Part shown: positions 32,030-46,095 of the stretch, one piece after another
How positions within the stretch are numbered: the first letter of the stretch is position 1
Layout of the letters: every line of letters begins with the position of its first letter
NCBI GenBank assembly: GCA_012932295.1
Contig: JAAONU010000014.1
Span: 20,778,325 to 20,842,324 of the forward strand
DNA length: 64,000 nt
Direction: 5' to 3'
From: Cyclina sinensis
Taxonomy: Eukaryota; Mollusca; Bivalvia; Venerida; Veneridae
Program-made: the position numbers and the translations under genes
The notes under the pieces: generated by a model
Database searches by the model: none
Seen by the model: the letters and a program-made list of their open reading frames with translations, nothing else
Told to the model about the DNA's origin: nothing

Positions 32030-35000
32030 AAAACAAGAGTGCCATGATGGCCCTGGATCGCTCACCTGAGTACTTAGTTTTGCTGTTAAGCAGTATTTCA
32101 TTTTTTAAGTGAAAATATGTAAGTGCCTACAAACCAAATATGTAGTCAATAAATAAAGCCTCTATGACAGAAAGTAGAAATATCTATTATAAGCTATGGT
32201 GACCTTGACCTTGATCCAGTGACCTCAAACCCTACCCATGGGTAGAGGTCCATGCAAGAAACCTCTATACTGAATATCAAAGATATTGGTCTATAAATGA
32301 AGGCTCTATGAGGTACAGTAGATAAATCTACTTTTAGCCTCCGTGACCTTTAACCTAATCCAATAATTTGAAAAAGCTTGATAAAGCTTGCTTCATGCCA
32401 AATTTTAAAATTCTAGGTCTTGTGGTTTCAGACAAGAAGATTTTTAAAGATTTTCTTCTATATTGTTATTTAAAACTTGTGACCCCTCGGGCGGGGCCAA
32501 TAGTGACCCTAGGGACATTTTTCTGACAAACTTGGTAGAGGTCCACTAGACAATGCTACACACCAAATATCTAAGCTCTATAACTTACGGTTTCTGACAA
32601 GAAGATTTTTTTAGATTTTCCTAAATAACTCTATGTAAAACTAGTGGCCCCTGGGGCGGGGCCATTTTTGACTCAGAGGCCAGGATTTGAACAAACTTGG
32701 TAGAGGTCCACTAGACAATGCTACACACAAAATATCTAAGCTCTATAACTTACGGTTTCTGATAAGAAGATTTTTTAAAGATTTTCCTAAATAACTCTAT
32801 GTAAATCAAGTGACCCCCGGGGCGGGGCCATTTTTGACCCAGAGGCCAGGATTTGAACAAACTTGGTAGAGGTCCACTAGACAATGCTACATACCAAATA
32901 TCTTAACTGTAGGCCTTCTTGTTTCTGACAAGAAGATTTTTTAGTTTTTCCTATATAACTCTATGTAAAACAAGTGACCCCCGGGGCGGGGCCATTTTTG
33001 ACTCAGAGGCCAGGATTTGAACAAACTTGGTAGAGGTCCACTAGACAATGCTACATACCAAATATCTTAACTGTAGGCCTTCTTGTTTCTGACAAGAAGA
33101 TTTTTTAGTTTTTCCTATATAACTCTATGTAAAACAAGTGACCCCCGGGGCGGGGCCATTTCTGACTCAGAGGCCAGGATTTGAACAAACTTGGTAGAGG
33201 TCCACTAGACAATGCTACACACAAAATATCTAAGCTCTATAACTTACGGTTTCTGATAAGAAGATTTTTTAAAGATTTTCCTAAATAACTCTATGTAAAA
33301 CTAGTGGCCCCTGGGGCGGGGCCATTTTTGACTCAGAGGCCAGGATTTGAACAAACTTGGTAGAGGTCCACTAGACAATGCTACACACAAAATATCTAAG
33401 CTCTATAACTTACGGTTTCTGATAAGAAGATTTTTTAAAGATTTTCCTAAATAACTCTATGTAAATCAAGTGACCCCCGGGGCGGGGCCATTTTTGACTC
33501 AGAGGCCAGGATTTGAACAAACTTGGTAGAGGTCCACTAGACAATGCTACACACCAAATATCTAAGCTCTATAACTTACGGTTTCTGATAAGAAGATTTT
33601 TTAGTTTTTCCTAAATAACTCTATGTAAAACTAGTGGCCCCTGGGGCGGGGCCATTTTTGACTCAGAGGCCAGGATTTGAACAAACTTGGTAGAGGTCCA
33701 CTAGACAATGCTACACACAAAATATCTAAGCTCTATAACTTACGGTTTCTGATAAGAAGATTTTTTAAAGATTTTCCTAAATAACTCTATGTAAATCAAG
33801 TGACCCCCGGGGCGGGGCCATTTTTGACCCAGAGGCCAGGATTTGAACAAACTTGGTAGAGGTCCACTAGACAATGCTACATACCAAATATCTTAACTGT
33901 AGGCCTTCTTGTTTCTGACAAGAAAATATTTTAGTTTTTCCTATATAACTCTATGTAAAACAAGTGACCCCCGGGGCGGGGCCATTTTTGACTCAGAGGC
34001 CAGGATTTGAACAAACTTGGTAGAGGTCCACTAGACAATGCTACACACCAAATATCTAAGCTCTATAACTTACGGTTTCTGATAAGAAGATTTTTTAGTT
34101 TTTCCTATATAACTCTATGTAAAACAAGTGACCCCCGGGGCGGGGCCATTTCTGACTCAGAGGCCAGGATTTGAACAAACTTGGTAGAGGTCCACTAGAC
34201 AATGCTACACACAAAATATCTAAGCTCTATAACTTACGGTTTCTGATAAGAAGATTTTTTAAAGATTTTCCTAAATAACTCTATGTAAAACTAGTGGCCC
34301 CTGGGGCGGGGCCATTTTTGACTCAGAGGCCAGGATTTGAACAAACTTGGTAGAGGTCCACTAGACAATGCTACACACAAAATATCTAAGCTCTATAACT
34401 TACGGTTTCTGATAAGAAGATTTTTTAAAGATTTTCCTAAATAACTCTATGTAAATCAAGTGACCCCCGGGGCGGGGCCATTTTTGACTCAGAGGCCAGG
34501 ATTTGAACAAACTTGGTAGAGGTCCACTAGACAATGCTACACACCAAATATCTAAGCTCTATAACTTACGGTTTCTGATAAGAAGATTTTTTAGTTTTTC
34601 CTAAATAACTCTATGTAAAACTAGTGGCCCCTGGGGCGGGGCCATTTTTGACTCAGAGGCCAGGATTTGAACAAACTTGGTAGAGGTCCACTAGACAATG
34701 CTACACACAAAATATCTAAGCTCTATAACTTACGGTTTCTGATAAGAAGATTTTTTAAAGATTTTCCTAAATAACTCTATGTAAATCAAGTGACCCCCGG
34801 GGCGGGGCCATTTTTGACCCAGAGGCCAGGATTTGAACAAACTTGGTAGAGGTCCACTAGACAATGCTACATACCAAATATCTTAACTGTAGGCCTTCTT
34901 GTTTCTGACAAGAAAATTTTTTAGTTTTTCCTATATAACTCTATGTAAAACAAGTGACCCCCGGGGCGGGGCCATTTTTGACTCAGAGGCCAGGATTTGA

Positions 35001-36668
35001 ACAAACTTGGTAGAGGTCCACTAGACAATGCTACACACCAAATATCTAAGCTCTATAACTTACGGTTTCTGATAAGAAGATTTTTTAGTTTTTCCTATAT
35101 AACTCTATGTAAAACAAGTGACCCCCGGGGCGGGGCCATTTTTGACTCAGAGGCCAGGATTTGAACAAACTTGGTAAAGGTCCACTAGACAATGCTACAC
35201 ACCAAATATCTAAGCTCTATAACTTACGGTTTCTGATAAGAAATTTTTTTAAAGATTTTCCTAAATAACTCTATGTAAAACAAGTGACCCCCGGGGCGGG
35301 GCCATTTTTGACCCAGAGGCCAGGATTTGAACAAACTTGGTAGAGGTCCACTAGACAATGCTACATACCAAATATCTTAACTGTAGGCCTTCTTGTTTCT
35401 GACAAGAAGATTTTTTAGTTTTTCCTATATAACTCTATGTAAAACAAGTGACCCCCGGGGCGGGGCCATTTTTGACTCAGAGGCCAGGATTTGAACAAAC
35501 TTGGTAGAGGTCCACTAGACAATGCTTCACACCAAATATCTAAGCTCTATAACTTACGGTTTCTGACAAGAAGATTTTTTAAAGATTTTCCTATATAACT
35601 CTATGTAAAACTAGTGGCCCCTGGGGCGGGGCCATTTTTGACCCAGAGGACAGGATTTGAACAAACTTGGTAGAGGTTCACTAGACAATGCTACACACCA
35701 AATATCTAAGCTCTATAACTTACGGTTTCTGACAAGAAGATTTTTTAAGATTTTCCTATATAACTCTATGTAAAACTAGTGGCCCCTGGGGCGGGGTCAT
35801 TTTTGACCCAGAAGCCAGGATTTGAACAAACTTGGTAGAGGTCCACTAGACAATGCTACACACCAAATATCTAAGCTCTATAACTTATGGTTTCTGACAA
35901 GAACATTTTTTTTAGATTTTCTTATATAACTCTATGTAAAACTAGTGGCCCCTGGGGCGGGGCCATTTTTGACCCAGAGGACAGGATTTGAACAAACTTG
36001 GTAGAGATCCACTAGACAATGCTACACACCAAATATCTAAGCTCTATAACTTATGGTTTCTGACAAGAAGATTTTTTAAAGTTTTTCCTATATAACTCTA
36101 TGTAAAACAAGTGACCCCCGGGGCGGGGCCATTTTTGGCCCAGAGGCCATGATTTGAACAAACTTGGTAGAGGTCCACTAGACAATGCTACATACCAAAT
36201 ATCTTAACTCTAGGCCTTGTGGTTTCTGACAAGAAGATTTTCAAGTTTTCCCTATATAACTCTATTTAAAATCAACTGACCCCTGGGGTGGGGTCAGTTT
36301 TGTCCCCAGGGACATAATTTGAATAAACTTGGTAGAGGTCCACTAGATGATGCTTCATACCAAATATCAAAGCTCCAGGCCTTGTGGTTTTGGAGAAGAA
36401 GATTTTTAAAGATCCAACTTATAAAATCTATTTTTAGCTCCAGTGAACCAGAAATGCAATGGACCAGAACCATTTGAACAATCTTGGTAGAGCTTCATGC
36501 AAGGAACATCCCTGGCAAGATTCATTTAATTTGCCCCATTGGTTTCAGAGGAGATGTCGTTTGAATGAAAAGTTGACGACGGACGGACGGACTGACGGAC
36601 GACGGACGACGGACAAAGACCGAACAGAAAAGCTCACCCTGAGCACTTTGTGCTCAGGTGAGCTAAAA
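32030..36668. repeat. bivalve repeat element with a 165-bp tandem satellite core
   Basis: Starts AAGAGTGCCATGATGGCCC then CGCTCACCTGAG (32062..) and ends CTCAGGTGAGCT (36654..36665), an inverted terminal motif. The core (about 32530..36380) is about 24 units of 164-166 bp, each with GGTAGAGGTCCACTAGACAA, CTAAGCTCTATAACTTACGG, AACTCTATGTAAAAC and GGGGCGGGGCCATTTTTGAC. It is followed by a diverged half unit, a run of GACGGACGGACTGACGGAC type (36575..36616) and a hairpin GCTCACCCTGAGCAC / GTGCTCAGGTGAGC at 36632..36664. ORFs inside it are repeat translations. Confidence 0.9.
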
Positions 36669-38597
36669 ATTTAAGAATGGCATTTATTCTTGTTTATTTT
36701 AACTGTTGTTTTTATTGTAATCTAGGACAACGATGTAGGTGAAACTGTATTTCTCTGATAACGATATACTGTTACTGAAAACTTTCCCAACATTGAAGTT
36801 ACCAAAACGTTTGAGTCTGTAAGATATAAGAGGGCATTTAGCGTCAGTAAACAGGCCATTTCTGTGATATTATCGACAGAAATCAACTGCGGATTTGTTC
36901 GGACATACGAGCACTTTGTATATGTGCAGATACTAATGCATATTTAATGATGCAAACAGATAAAATGTAACATTCAATTAGATGAAATTGCATAACCTAA
37001 TGGCCATATTTAAGTTTGAACTACACAAATGGTTTTACTGAGAATATTAGTTTTCTGATTATAGACGTTTTTTGTTTGTGTCCATCCTCATTACTTGTCC
37101 TAATCGAAATTTAACTTTCCAAAAATAGTGTGTAAACTAATTCTACAGTATTTTGTAGATGAAAACTTTTAAGACAAGGTGAATTAATAGGTTAGGTTTG
37201 TTCAATATTGAGTTTTTAACATCCAATTTAACAAACTTTAATGAGGTTCCAATGTGTTTTACAAACATAGCATCCTTCATACGGAAGTGTACCTTTTGTA
37301 ATACTGATACTTTTGTCTATGGTATTTATGACACTATCTTTCAGATTTATAAGCATTATTTCCACCATGCTGGTTTTATAAGCAGCCAATATATGCCAAA
37401 GAATAGTCGGGTAACTGTGACCTCAAATCGTTTTGCATTAGCACATATTACGTGGTATTAATTGGATAACCTAACCCAAGTTAAATTTGAACTATCAGCT
37501 TATATTAAAAATATTGAATGTGAATATTTCAAGTTGTCAATAGATATCTTATCACACAATATTTTAGTAAAAATGATAGGTTTAGTTAACTAAAACATGG
37601 ACTAAATGGAAGACAATCCTAGAATTATAACGAGGGATATTGCACGATCACTAAAGCTATGTTTTCTATATTGATATAAAAAGAAGTAACAAAAGATTTT
37701 AAAAATCTTGGAAAATGATGAGAAAATGAATTTTTCCATGGTACTGAAAAATAAATTGTAAAACAATAAGTTTATCTAAAACATGTTTGTTTATGCCAAT
37801 GGTAAATATAATCAGGATGTATTTCAATTCTTCTACAAATGTACAGTAAAATTCCGTGTCTTATCCTCTACCAAATGTTCAATGTATGACAGCTTGTCAA
37901 TTTTCTGGTTCTTTATTAACTTGTCTTTCAATCGTTGTATAATCCCGTCACGAAACAGCTTGAAGCAATCAGATAAACTAAGAAAATATGAGAGAGGTAT
38001 GATTTTCCCTCTGAGCAAACGCAAAACATTCTAATTACCAAATAATACGGATCAAGGAATTCTTTGTCTAAATTCATTTGTGAGAGAACACGTTTGGCTT
38101 TGATTAATCATGTGCATTTAAACAATTTCAAAGACAAAATGCAGAGATACACTTATATGAATTTCAGGGATAATATCATATTCTGCATTCTGATCGTTGA
38201 CTGACAATGTTAATTCATCGTTGTCAATTTAGTTTTAATTAGATAAGGATTCTGGTTCATTTGTTGTTTTCAAAAGGGTTGGAGCTTTCTTTTTTCATGT
38301 TAAATGGAATCTTGTTCATACATGTTCGAATGGTGCCTTCTGAAATCAAGATATGAATATTCGTAGTATTTACTTACCGTTTTAATAAGGACTTAAATAA
38401 TTTAAAATACCAGTATGCCTTTTAACTCACTTTTCGAATCCTCTTGATGATTAATACATTTACTGACGAAGAAGTCTACGCGGTTATTTCAGGACATTTA
38501 ATATAATGTTAAACAAATATGCATTGCCACTCTGATTTTTATACCAGAATGGCTTTTCATAGTAAAAATGACGGATTACATGGAATGCATGTATGCC
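36669..38597. other. intergenic, no recognised content
   Basis: AT-rich sequence between the 165-bp satellite element and the left inverted repeat of the large element. The short ORFs at 37198..37461 and 37783..38034 have no supporting features. Confidence 0.5.
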
Positions 38598-38697
38598 CTT
38601 CCAGAATAAAAAGGGATTTTCCGATCGGTCCCTCTTTTTGGCCCATATATAGAGTTTTTTCAAGTAAATTTAACAGTGAAAATACTCATAAAAATAG
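38598..38697 (+). repeat. left terminal inverted repeat
   Basis: Reads CTTCCAGAATAAAAAGGGAT onward into the element; pairs with 56285..56387. The first 51 bp match with two differences. Confidence 0.85.
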
Positions 38698-38767
38698 CAA
38701 AATGAATATTAAGTATAAAATTTTCTTATATATTTCATAGATAGACAGCTTCTTATCAGCAATATGT

Positions 38768-40205
38768 TCATACGTACGAACAATGATAGGTACTGATGTA
38801 ATTAATGACTGAAAATTTGTTCATACGTACGAACAAACCTTCTAAAACTGTTTTTTTTTTCATAAAGAAAGAAGCTGAGATCAGTAAATTAATTCATTCA
38901 TTTTGTTCATACGTACGAACAAGTGTATTTTCAAAATCAATGAATGCAATAAGTGACTTGACGCTTGTAAAAACTGTTTTTTTTATTAAGAAATAAGCCA
39001 AGATCAGTAAAATAATTTCATTCATTTTGTTCGTACGTACGAACAAGCGTATTTTTCACTGAATTCAAACAAGCATAGTTTTCCATGTCGATGAAATGAC
39101 AAACTTCATACATTTTGTTCGTACGTACGAACAATTTTAAGTGTAGTTTTCCATATCGATGAAATGACTAACTTCAAACATTTTGTTCGTACGTACGAAC
39201 AATTTTAAGTGTAGTTTTCCATGTCGATGAAATGACAAACTTCATACATTTTGTTCGTACGTACGAACAATTTTAAGTGTAGTTTTCCATGTCGATGAAA
39301 TGACAAACTTCATTCATTTTGTTCATACGTACGAACAAGTGTATTTTCAAAATCAATGAATGCAATAAGTGACTTGACGCTTGTAAAAACTGTTTTTTTT
39401 ATTAAGAAATAAGCCAAGATCAGTAAAATAATTTCATTCATTTTGTTCGTACGTACGAACAAGCGTATTTTTCACTGAATTCAAACAAGCATAGTTTTCC
39501 ATGTCGATGAAATGACAAACTTCATACATTTTGTTCGTACGTACGAACAATTTTAAGTGTAGTTTTCCATGTCGATGAAATGACTAACTTCAAACATTTT
39601 GTTCGTACGTACGAACAATTTTAAGTGTAGTTTTCCATGTCGATGAAATGACAAACTTCATACATTTTGTTCGTACGTACGAACAATTTTAAGTGTAGTT
39701 TTCCATGTCGATGAAATGACTAACTTCAAACATTTTGTTCGTACGTACGAACAATTTTAAGTGCAGTTTTCCAAGTAGATAAAATGACTCACTTCATACA
39801 TTTTGTTCGTACGTACGAACAAGTGTAGTTCTCCCAGTCGATGAAATGACTGACTTCATACATTTTGTTCATAAGTACAAACAATTTTAATAGAAATTTT
39901 CCAAGTCAATGAAATGACTGACTTCACACATTTTGTTTGTATATTCGAACAAGTGTAGTTCTCCCAGTCAATGAAATGACTAAATTCATACATTTTGTTC
40001 GTACGTACGAACCATTTTAAGTGTAGTTTTCCAAGACGATGAAATGACTCACTTCACATATTTTGTTCGTACGTACGAACAAGTGCAGTTCTCCATGTCG
40101 ATGAAATGACTGACTTCACACATTTTCTTTGTACGTACAAACAAGTGTAATTTTCAAAATCAAGGAAATGACTGACTTATGCATTTTGTTCATACATTCG
40201 AACAA
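38768..40205. repeat. left subterminal array of 20-bp palindromes
   Basis: About 20 copies of the perfect palindrome TTGTTCGTACGTACGAACAA or close variants (first three with CATACGTACG; degenerate ones near 39860, 39930, 40126 and 40186). Most spacings are about 67 bp, and the linker itself repeats (TTTTAAGTGTAGTTTTCCAT, GTCGATGAAATGAC, AACTTCATACATT). Linkers of 88 and 126 bp also occur. Segment 38905..39080 recurs almost unchanged 416 bp further on. The palindrome would suit a dimeric DNA-binding protein. Confidence 0.95.
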
Positions 40206-41277
40206 AGTACTAAGGTTTTCAAATGTTGTAAAAAAACTTTCAATGAAAATTCAGTTGCTCATTGGAAGATGTGAAAATATAAATGAAATCGTTTTTGTTT
40301 GTATGTATGAAAAATTTTGTAGTTCAAAGAGTGTTGTCAACAGTTCTGACCAGAAAGCATAGTTTGTTCATATGTATATGTACAAATAATAACAATTAAG
40401 CAATGCAACATATATGTAAAATCTGCATGAAGCCATAAAAGTAACTTTGAGTGCGTACAAAATGACACAGGTGTCAGGATGCTATAAGGATGCTTTTTAC
40501 CAAGTATCATCAAGACTGGTCAATTTAAACCCAGTTTATTTAACACAGATTTTCTATATTCAGTAGTTTTTTACTAACAGTGATAAGAGATTTTAAATGT
40601 ATCTCATGTTGACATCAAAGATAAATAATCCCTGCCTCTAGCAGTCATGCCCTTTCTACACAAAATAATCTCTGCAACTGATACAGACATGATAGAGGGT
40701 CATCCAAAGAATAATTTTGTTCAAAATTATTTTTATTGGGTCAGGAATTTCTAAAGAGAAGATTTTATCAATTCCCAATTCAGACAAATCATGAAAGATA
40801 AACCCTGCCTCTGCTGGCTTTGTTTTTTTTTGCAGCTGACCACAATAAATGTTGGTTTATATAATGGTTAAAATCAAGCCAGCAGTTTATACAGTTTTTT
40901 TCTTCCCTATAATATATAATGGCGGTCAGTGTTGTTTTCACAGAACAAAGTTTGCTTTAAAGTTCCTCTTTCCCCTTTTGGACTGCCACCATTTTCTTTT
41001 CCCTCATAATCTTCTAGACTGACTGAAACACTGAAACCAACAGGATCTGAAAAAAAATTAATGATATAGTACTGTAGTTAAACATTGTGCCAAGAAACAT
41101 AAATTCTATAAATATACCAATGAGGTACAGAGTTGACACATAATTACAGCTACTGGCTGGTAGTATAATTTATAAATCATATGGCAAAATATACAATGGA
41201 CAAACACTTAAACAAATACACTGTGTTCAATTTCACCTGGATCTGCTGGACATTCAAGACAAGCTTTTATAGTTCAA
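40206..41277. other. element interior, no recognised content
   Basis: Unremarkable AT-rich sequence between the left palindrome array and the 165-bp repeat copy. Confidence 0.5.
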
Positions 41278-42640
41278 CAAGAGCTCCCCTAAGCGGCACT
41301 AATGCTTTGAAAAAACTTGGTAGAGGTCCACTAGACAATGCTACACACCAAATATCTAGCTCTATGCCTTACGGTTTCTGACAAGAAGATTTTTAAAGTT
41401 TTTCCTATATAACTCTATGTAAAACAAGTGACCCCTCGGGCGGGGCCATTTTTGACCCAGAGGCTATGATTTGAACAAACTTGGTAGAGGTCCACTAGAC
41501 AATGCTACACACCAAATATCTAAGCTCTATAACTTTCGGTTTCTGACAAGAAGATTTTTTAGGGTTTTCCTATATAACTCTTTGTAAAACAAGTGACCCC
41601 TGGGGGCGGGGTCATTTTTAACCCAGAGGCCATGATTTGAATAAACTTGGTAGAGGTCCACTAGACAATGCTACACACCAAATATCTAAGCTCTATAACT
41701 TACAGTTTCTGACAAAAAGATTTTCTAAGATTTTCCAATATAACTCTATGTAAAACAAGTGACCCCTGGGGCGGGGCCATTTTTGACCCAGAGGCCATGA
41801 TTTGAACAAACTTGGTAGAGGTCCACTAGACAATGCTACACACCAAATATCTAAGCTCTATGCCTTACTGTTTCCGACAAGAAGATTTTTAAAGTTTTTC
41901 CTATATAACTCTATGTAAAACAAGTGACCCCTGGGGCGGGGCCATTTTTGATCCAGAGGCTATGATTTGAACAAACTTCGTAGAGGTCCACTAGACAATG
42001 CTATTCACCAAATATCTTAGCTCTATAACTTACTGTTTCTGACAAGAAGATTTTTAAAGTTTTTCCTATATAACTCTATGTAAAACAAGTGACCCCCAGG
42101 GCGGGGCCATTTTTGACCCAGAGGCCATGATTTGAATAAACTTGGTAGAGGTCCACTAGACAATGCTACACACCAAATATCTTAACTCTAGGCCTTCTTG
42201 TTTCTGACAAGAAGATTTTCAAGTTTTCCCTATATAACTCTATGTAAAATCAACTGACCCCTGAGGTGGGGTCAGTTTTGACCCCAGGGACATAATTTGA
42301 ACAAACTTGTTAGAGGTCCACTAGATGATGCTTCATACCAAATATCAAAGCTCCAGGCCTTGTGGTTTCGGAGAAGAAGATTTTTAAAGATCTAACTTAT
42401 AAAATCTATTTTTAGCTCCAGTGAACCAGAAATGCAATGGACCAGAACCATCTGAACAATCTTGGTACAGCTTCATGCAAGGAACATCCCAGGAAAGCTT
42501 TATTAAATTTGCCCCATTGGTTTCAGAGGAGATGTCGTTTGAATGAAAAGTTGACGACGGACGGACGGACGACCGACGGACAAAGACCAATCAGAAAAGC
42601 TCACCCTGAGCACTTTTTAGCTCCAGGTGAGCTAAAAATA
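41278..42640. repeat. second copy of the 165-bp bivalve repeat element (short version)
   Basis: Begins ACAAGAGCTCCCCTAAGCGG and carries about seven units of the 165-bp sequence (GGTAGAGGTCCACTAGACAA), more diverged from each other than those at 32.5-36.4 kb. Ends like the other copy: GACGACGGACGGACGGACGA near 42555 and a hairpin GCTCACC...GGTGAGC at 42600..42636. Confidence 0.9.
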
Positions 42641-43609
42641 GTTGCAAACAGGACATGAATAGTATGTACACAGGCTTACAGACATTACTATATGCCAAAA
42701 GCAAGTATTTAATGCTGTCATTTCAACTACTAGGGCTGAGAATCAAACCTGCATTGTATCCTTCATTTTGTAAACAAATGCTGCCATCTTTGAATGAAGG
42801 ATACAATGTTTTTCTTTATTACTTTTAAATGTTGGAAATGACTGTATAAACTTGCAAAACTATTGCTAAAAATGAAAGTTATAGCATGCAGACAAGAAAT
42901 TTGACAGATATTGCTTTATCCATCATTTTTACCCGCAAATCATTTAGGTGTTGCTTAGCAACTATAAAATCAAAATACTTGGTGCACACACGCATTTTAA
43001 AAATAAACATGCATACCGCCAGCTTCAAAATCTGTACATCTGTTTTTTCCAAACCTTACCTAAATCCATGCCAAAACGGTATCCTTTACTGGGTTTTTTT
43101 ATATTATCTATCATTTTGTTACATAATGTAACTTATATATAAGCACATCTGATTGTTTTAAAGGAATCAGATTGGCCACCTTTAAATAACAATGAATAAA
43201 TTTATAGCTAAATACATACCTTAAATGCTGTAGCTTTTTGGTTTGACAATAGCCCTCTATCACTAACAAAGTCGCTATTTTGAAAAGAGCTTATTTTAAA
43301 CTCACCTGAGCACTACATAAGTTTTGGGCTACAATGGCTTCCTGCTGTCATTACATCCATCGTCCACTTACTACGTTAACCGATTTATCTTTTACTGGAC
43401 TTGAACCAACTTGTGCAGAATTGGCATCATGAACAGATCTCAATTCCTTGGTTGAAACTGCCTGATACATGAAAAACGAAATAAAATTTCTATTTAAGTC
43501 ATATAACATTCATCTGCTAATGGCTATCATAGCTAGTTTTTAGTTTATAATATGCACCTTGCATGAACATTTTCTTATTCATAGAATATGAACACTAGAA
43601 TTTTTAAAC
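42641..43609. other. element interior, no recognised gene
   Basis: Mostly unremarkable. About 43300..43400 carries an ACTCACCTGAGCAC segment resembling the end of the 165-bp family, probably an old fragment. Confidence 0.4.
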
Positions 43610-45600
43610 AAAAGCACCACTTTGCGGAGCATTATATGCAAGAAAGGTGTTTTTGTAAGCATGATGCATCTGTGATATATGGGGAGGAAACCTTCAGCTT
43701 TAAAATTAAATAATTTGCTTTAAATTCTTTATCTTCTGACCTTTGACTTACGGACCCCCAAAATCAATAGCGGTCATTCACTCAATGTGTGCAATCATTA
43801 CATGAATTTTGAAGTCTCTATGAAGAATGGTTGTTGAGTCATAGAGTGTAAATGATTCTAGACATTAAGGTCACTGACTCACTATGACCTTGACCTATGA
43901 CACACTGACCCCAGAAATGTATAGGGGTCATCAACTCGATGTGAACAATCATGATGTAAAGTTTGAAGTCTCTTCAACAAATGATTTTTAAGTTACATGG
44001 CAGAAATGGTTTTCAATTTTAAGGTCACTATGACCTTGACCTTTTACCTACACTGACCCCAAAATCAATAAGGGAAATTCACTCAATGTGTGCAACCATA
44101 ACATGAAATTTGAAATCTATATGACAAACGGTTGTCAAAGTGAAGAGTGTAAATTATTCTAAACATTTTAGGGTCACTGTGACCTTGACTTTTGACATAC
44201 CAAAAGGTAAAAGGGTCATCCACTCAATGTGTGAATTCATGAAAGAAAGTTTGATGTCTCTAGAAGAAACAATTGTCAAGTTACATGGTGGAAATGGTTT
44301 TCAATGTTAAGGTCACTGTAACACTTGACCTTTTACCCACTGACCCCAAAATCAGGAAATTTCAAAGCAACTTTAAGTAATCAGTTACTAACAAAAGTAA
44401 TCTGCCCCAAGCCTGGACCTTACAGACCTTTTAAATGATATAGAATATTAAACTGATTGATGAAAAATGAATTTGTAACTGTTATTACAAAACTACTATG
44501 TTTTGCTGTTTTATCAACTGCCATATTTTTGGCTACCTACAAAAAGTTACCTGTATGTCTTATCAGTTACTTGTAACTAGTGATAGATTTCAAAACAATA
44601 ACAATCAATGTTCCTTTAAATAAAACTAATTCTAACAACTGCGTCAAAGAATCAATTCCCTTTCTCAGTGGTCCAGAGCATTGCCTTTAATTGCTTAAAA
44701 GCTGGTAGGTGCAAGTTTGAATTGTTATATGGCTGGACTTTTTTCCAGTGCATTTGCATCTTACTGTTACAAATTGGAATTGTTCATAAAAATATAAAGA
44801 GCAAGAAAAATACTTTGAATGAAACTGATGCTTTTCCTTTATCCTATTACATTACACTTTAATGAATACAACCATCTGAAAAACATCTCATGATCTTGTA
44901 CCCACCATTGCATATATCACGGTGTAAATGCTTACATTATACAATGTAGTAAGTAATGTCAAAATACACTGGCCTATGTGTGACCCTTACCTTGGCCACA
45001 GGGACCTGAGTTTTGTGTGCGACACTGCTTTACAATGGTCGACATTAGTGCAAAGTTATATTAAGATCTCTCGATACATGTTAAGGTTTTGCTCCAGACA
45101 AGCGTCTTAGACGGACCTCTAGGTGTGACCTTGACTTTTCACCTCGAGACCTGGTTCATACAAGCAACACTATATTTTCATGATTGTGAACTTTTGTATC
45201 AAATTATATTCGAAAATACCTCCATGCATGTAGAAGATATTCTTTGGACAAAATCTGGGCATTTCATCATCTCTAGTGACCCTGACCTCGCATATATGGA
45301 CCAGGATTATGCTCAGTCTTGTTATGGTGAACATTTGTGATAGAATCCCTCAATTCATGATGACTAAATGGTCAATACTCACATTTTCATACTTTAATCT
45401 GACTATTGACCTCTGTGTGTGACCTTGACCACAGGGACCTAAATTCTGCATGTGACCTTGACCTTTGAATAAGAGACCTTGTTCATGCAAGCAGTGCTAC
45501 TTTTTAAGCTGGTGAACATTGGTACCAAAAATCATTAATATCAATCCATGCATGTTGAAGATAATTTACATCAAAATGTCAACAGGGCATTAACCATAAA
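43610..45600. repeat. degenerate GACCTTGACC-type tandem repeats
   Basis: 43610..44360: about four units of about 150 bp with CACTCAATGTGTGCAATCAT and AAGGTCACTGTGACCTTGAC (near 43780, 43932, 44079 and 44221). 44980..45590: a different set with GTGTGACCTTGACCACAGGG and ACCTTGTTCATGCAAGCA. Between them, 44665..44725 has a tRNA-like SINE fragment (CAGTGGTCCAGAGCATTGCC ... GCAAGTTTGAATT). No gene. Confidence 0.6.
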
Positions 45601-45699
45601 CACTTTTCTTGTTCTATGAATAATATTTATCTTATGAACAGATCTGAAACAGAGACTGCAGGGATTTCAATAGCTTTTGAAAACTTTGGGTCATTTGAC

Positions 45700-46095
45700 C
45701 ACTGCTGAGAGTTTTAAATGGGGAGATCGACCTTGACAGAGTGATAATTCATCAGGATAATGCACAGCCTCATAATGCAGAAACTACACAATTAGAGATC
45801 AATGTTTTGGGCTTTGAAGCAGTAAAACACCCACCTTACAGTCCGGATCTAGCCCCTATGGATTTTCATGTTTTCCCTGTGATTAAATCTGCATTAAAAG
45901 GTAATAGATTCGATTCATTTACTGAACTCAGGCAGCACAGAATGTTGTTTCCGAGCTATACACAGTGACACAGTGGTATAAAGACATGTATACACAATGG
46001 ATTGACCGACACCATAAATGTATCTCATGTAAGGGCGAGAATGAGAAAAGAATGACGTCCCGGATGAAACATTATGAAGGCAACGTCACTTGACG
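45700..46095 (+). pseudogene. mariner-type transposase remnant (C-terminal half)
   Basis: Reads VIIHQDNAQPHNAETTQ, then LGFEAVKHPPYSPDLAPMDF and HVFPVIKSALKGNRF. The second and third catalytic Asp residues (in HQDN and PMDF) are 34 residues apart, the mariner D,D34D signature. After TELRQ the frame shifts; the rest (RAIHSDTV, WIDRHHKCIS) continues in another frame and decays. The N-terminal half with the first catalytic Asp is missing. Dead copy. Confidence 0.85.

Noticed and set aside
36459..36674. 71-codon ORF and its relative at 42437..42658
   Set aside because: Both are translations of the conserved 3' end of the 165-bp repeat element (MDQNHLNNLG), including the GGAC run. The similarity between them reflects repeat DNA, not a gene.
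38768..40205. CRISPR-like array (regular palindromic repeats with spacers)
   Set aside because: The linkers are themselves repeated, the sequence is eukaryotic with spliced genes, and there are no cas genes. It is a satellite-like subterminal array.
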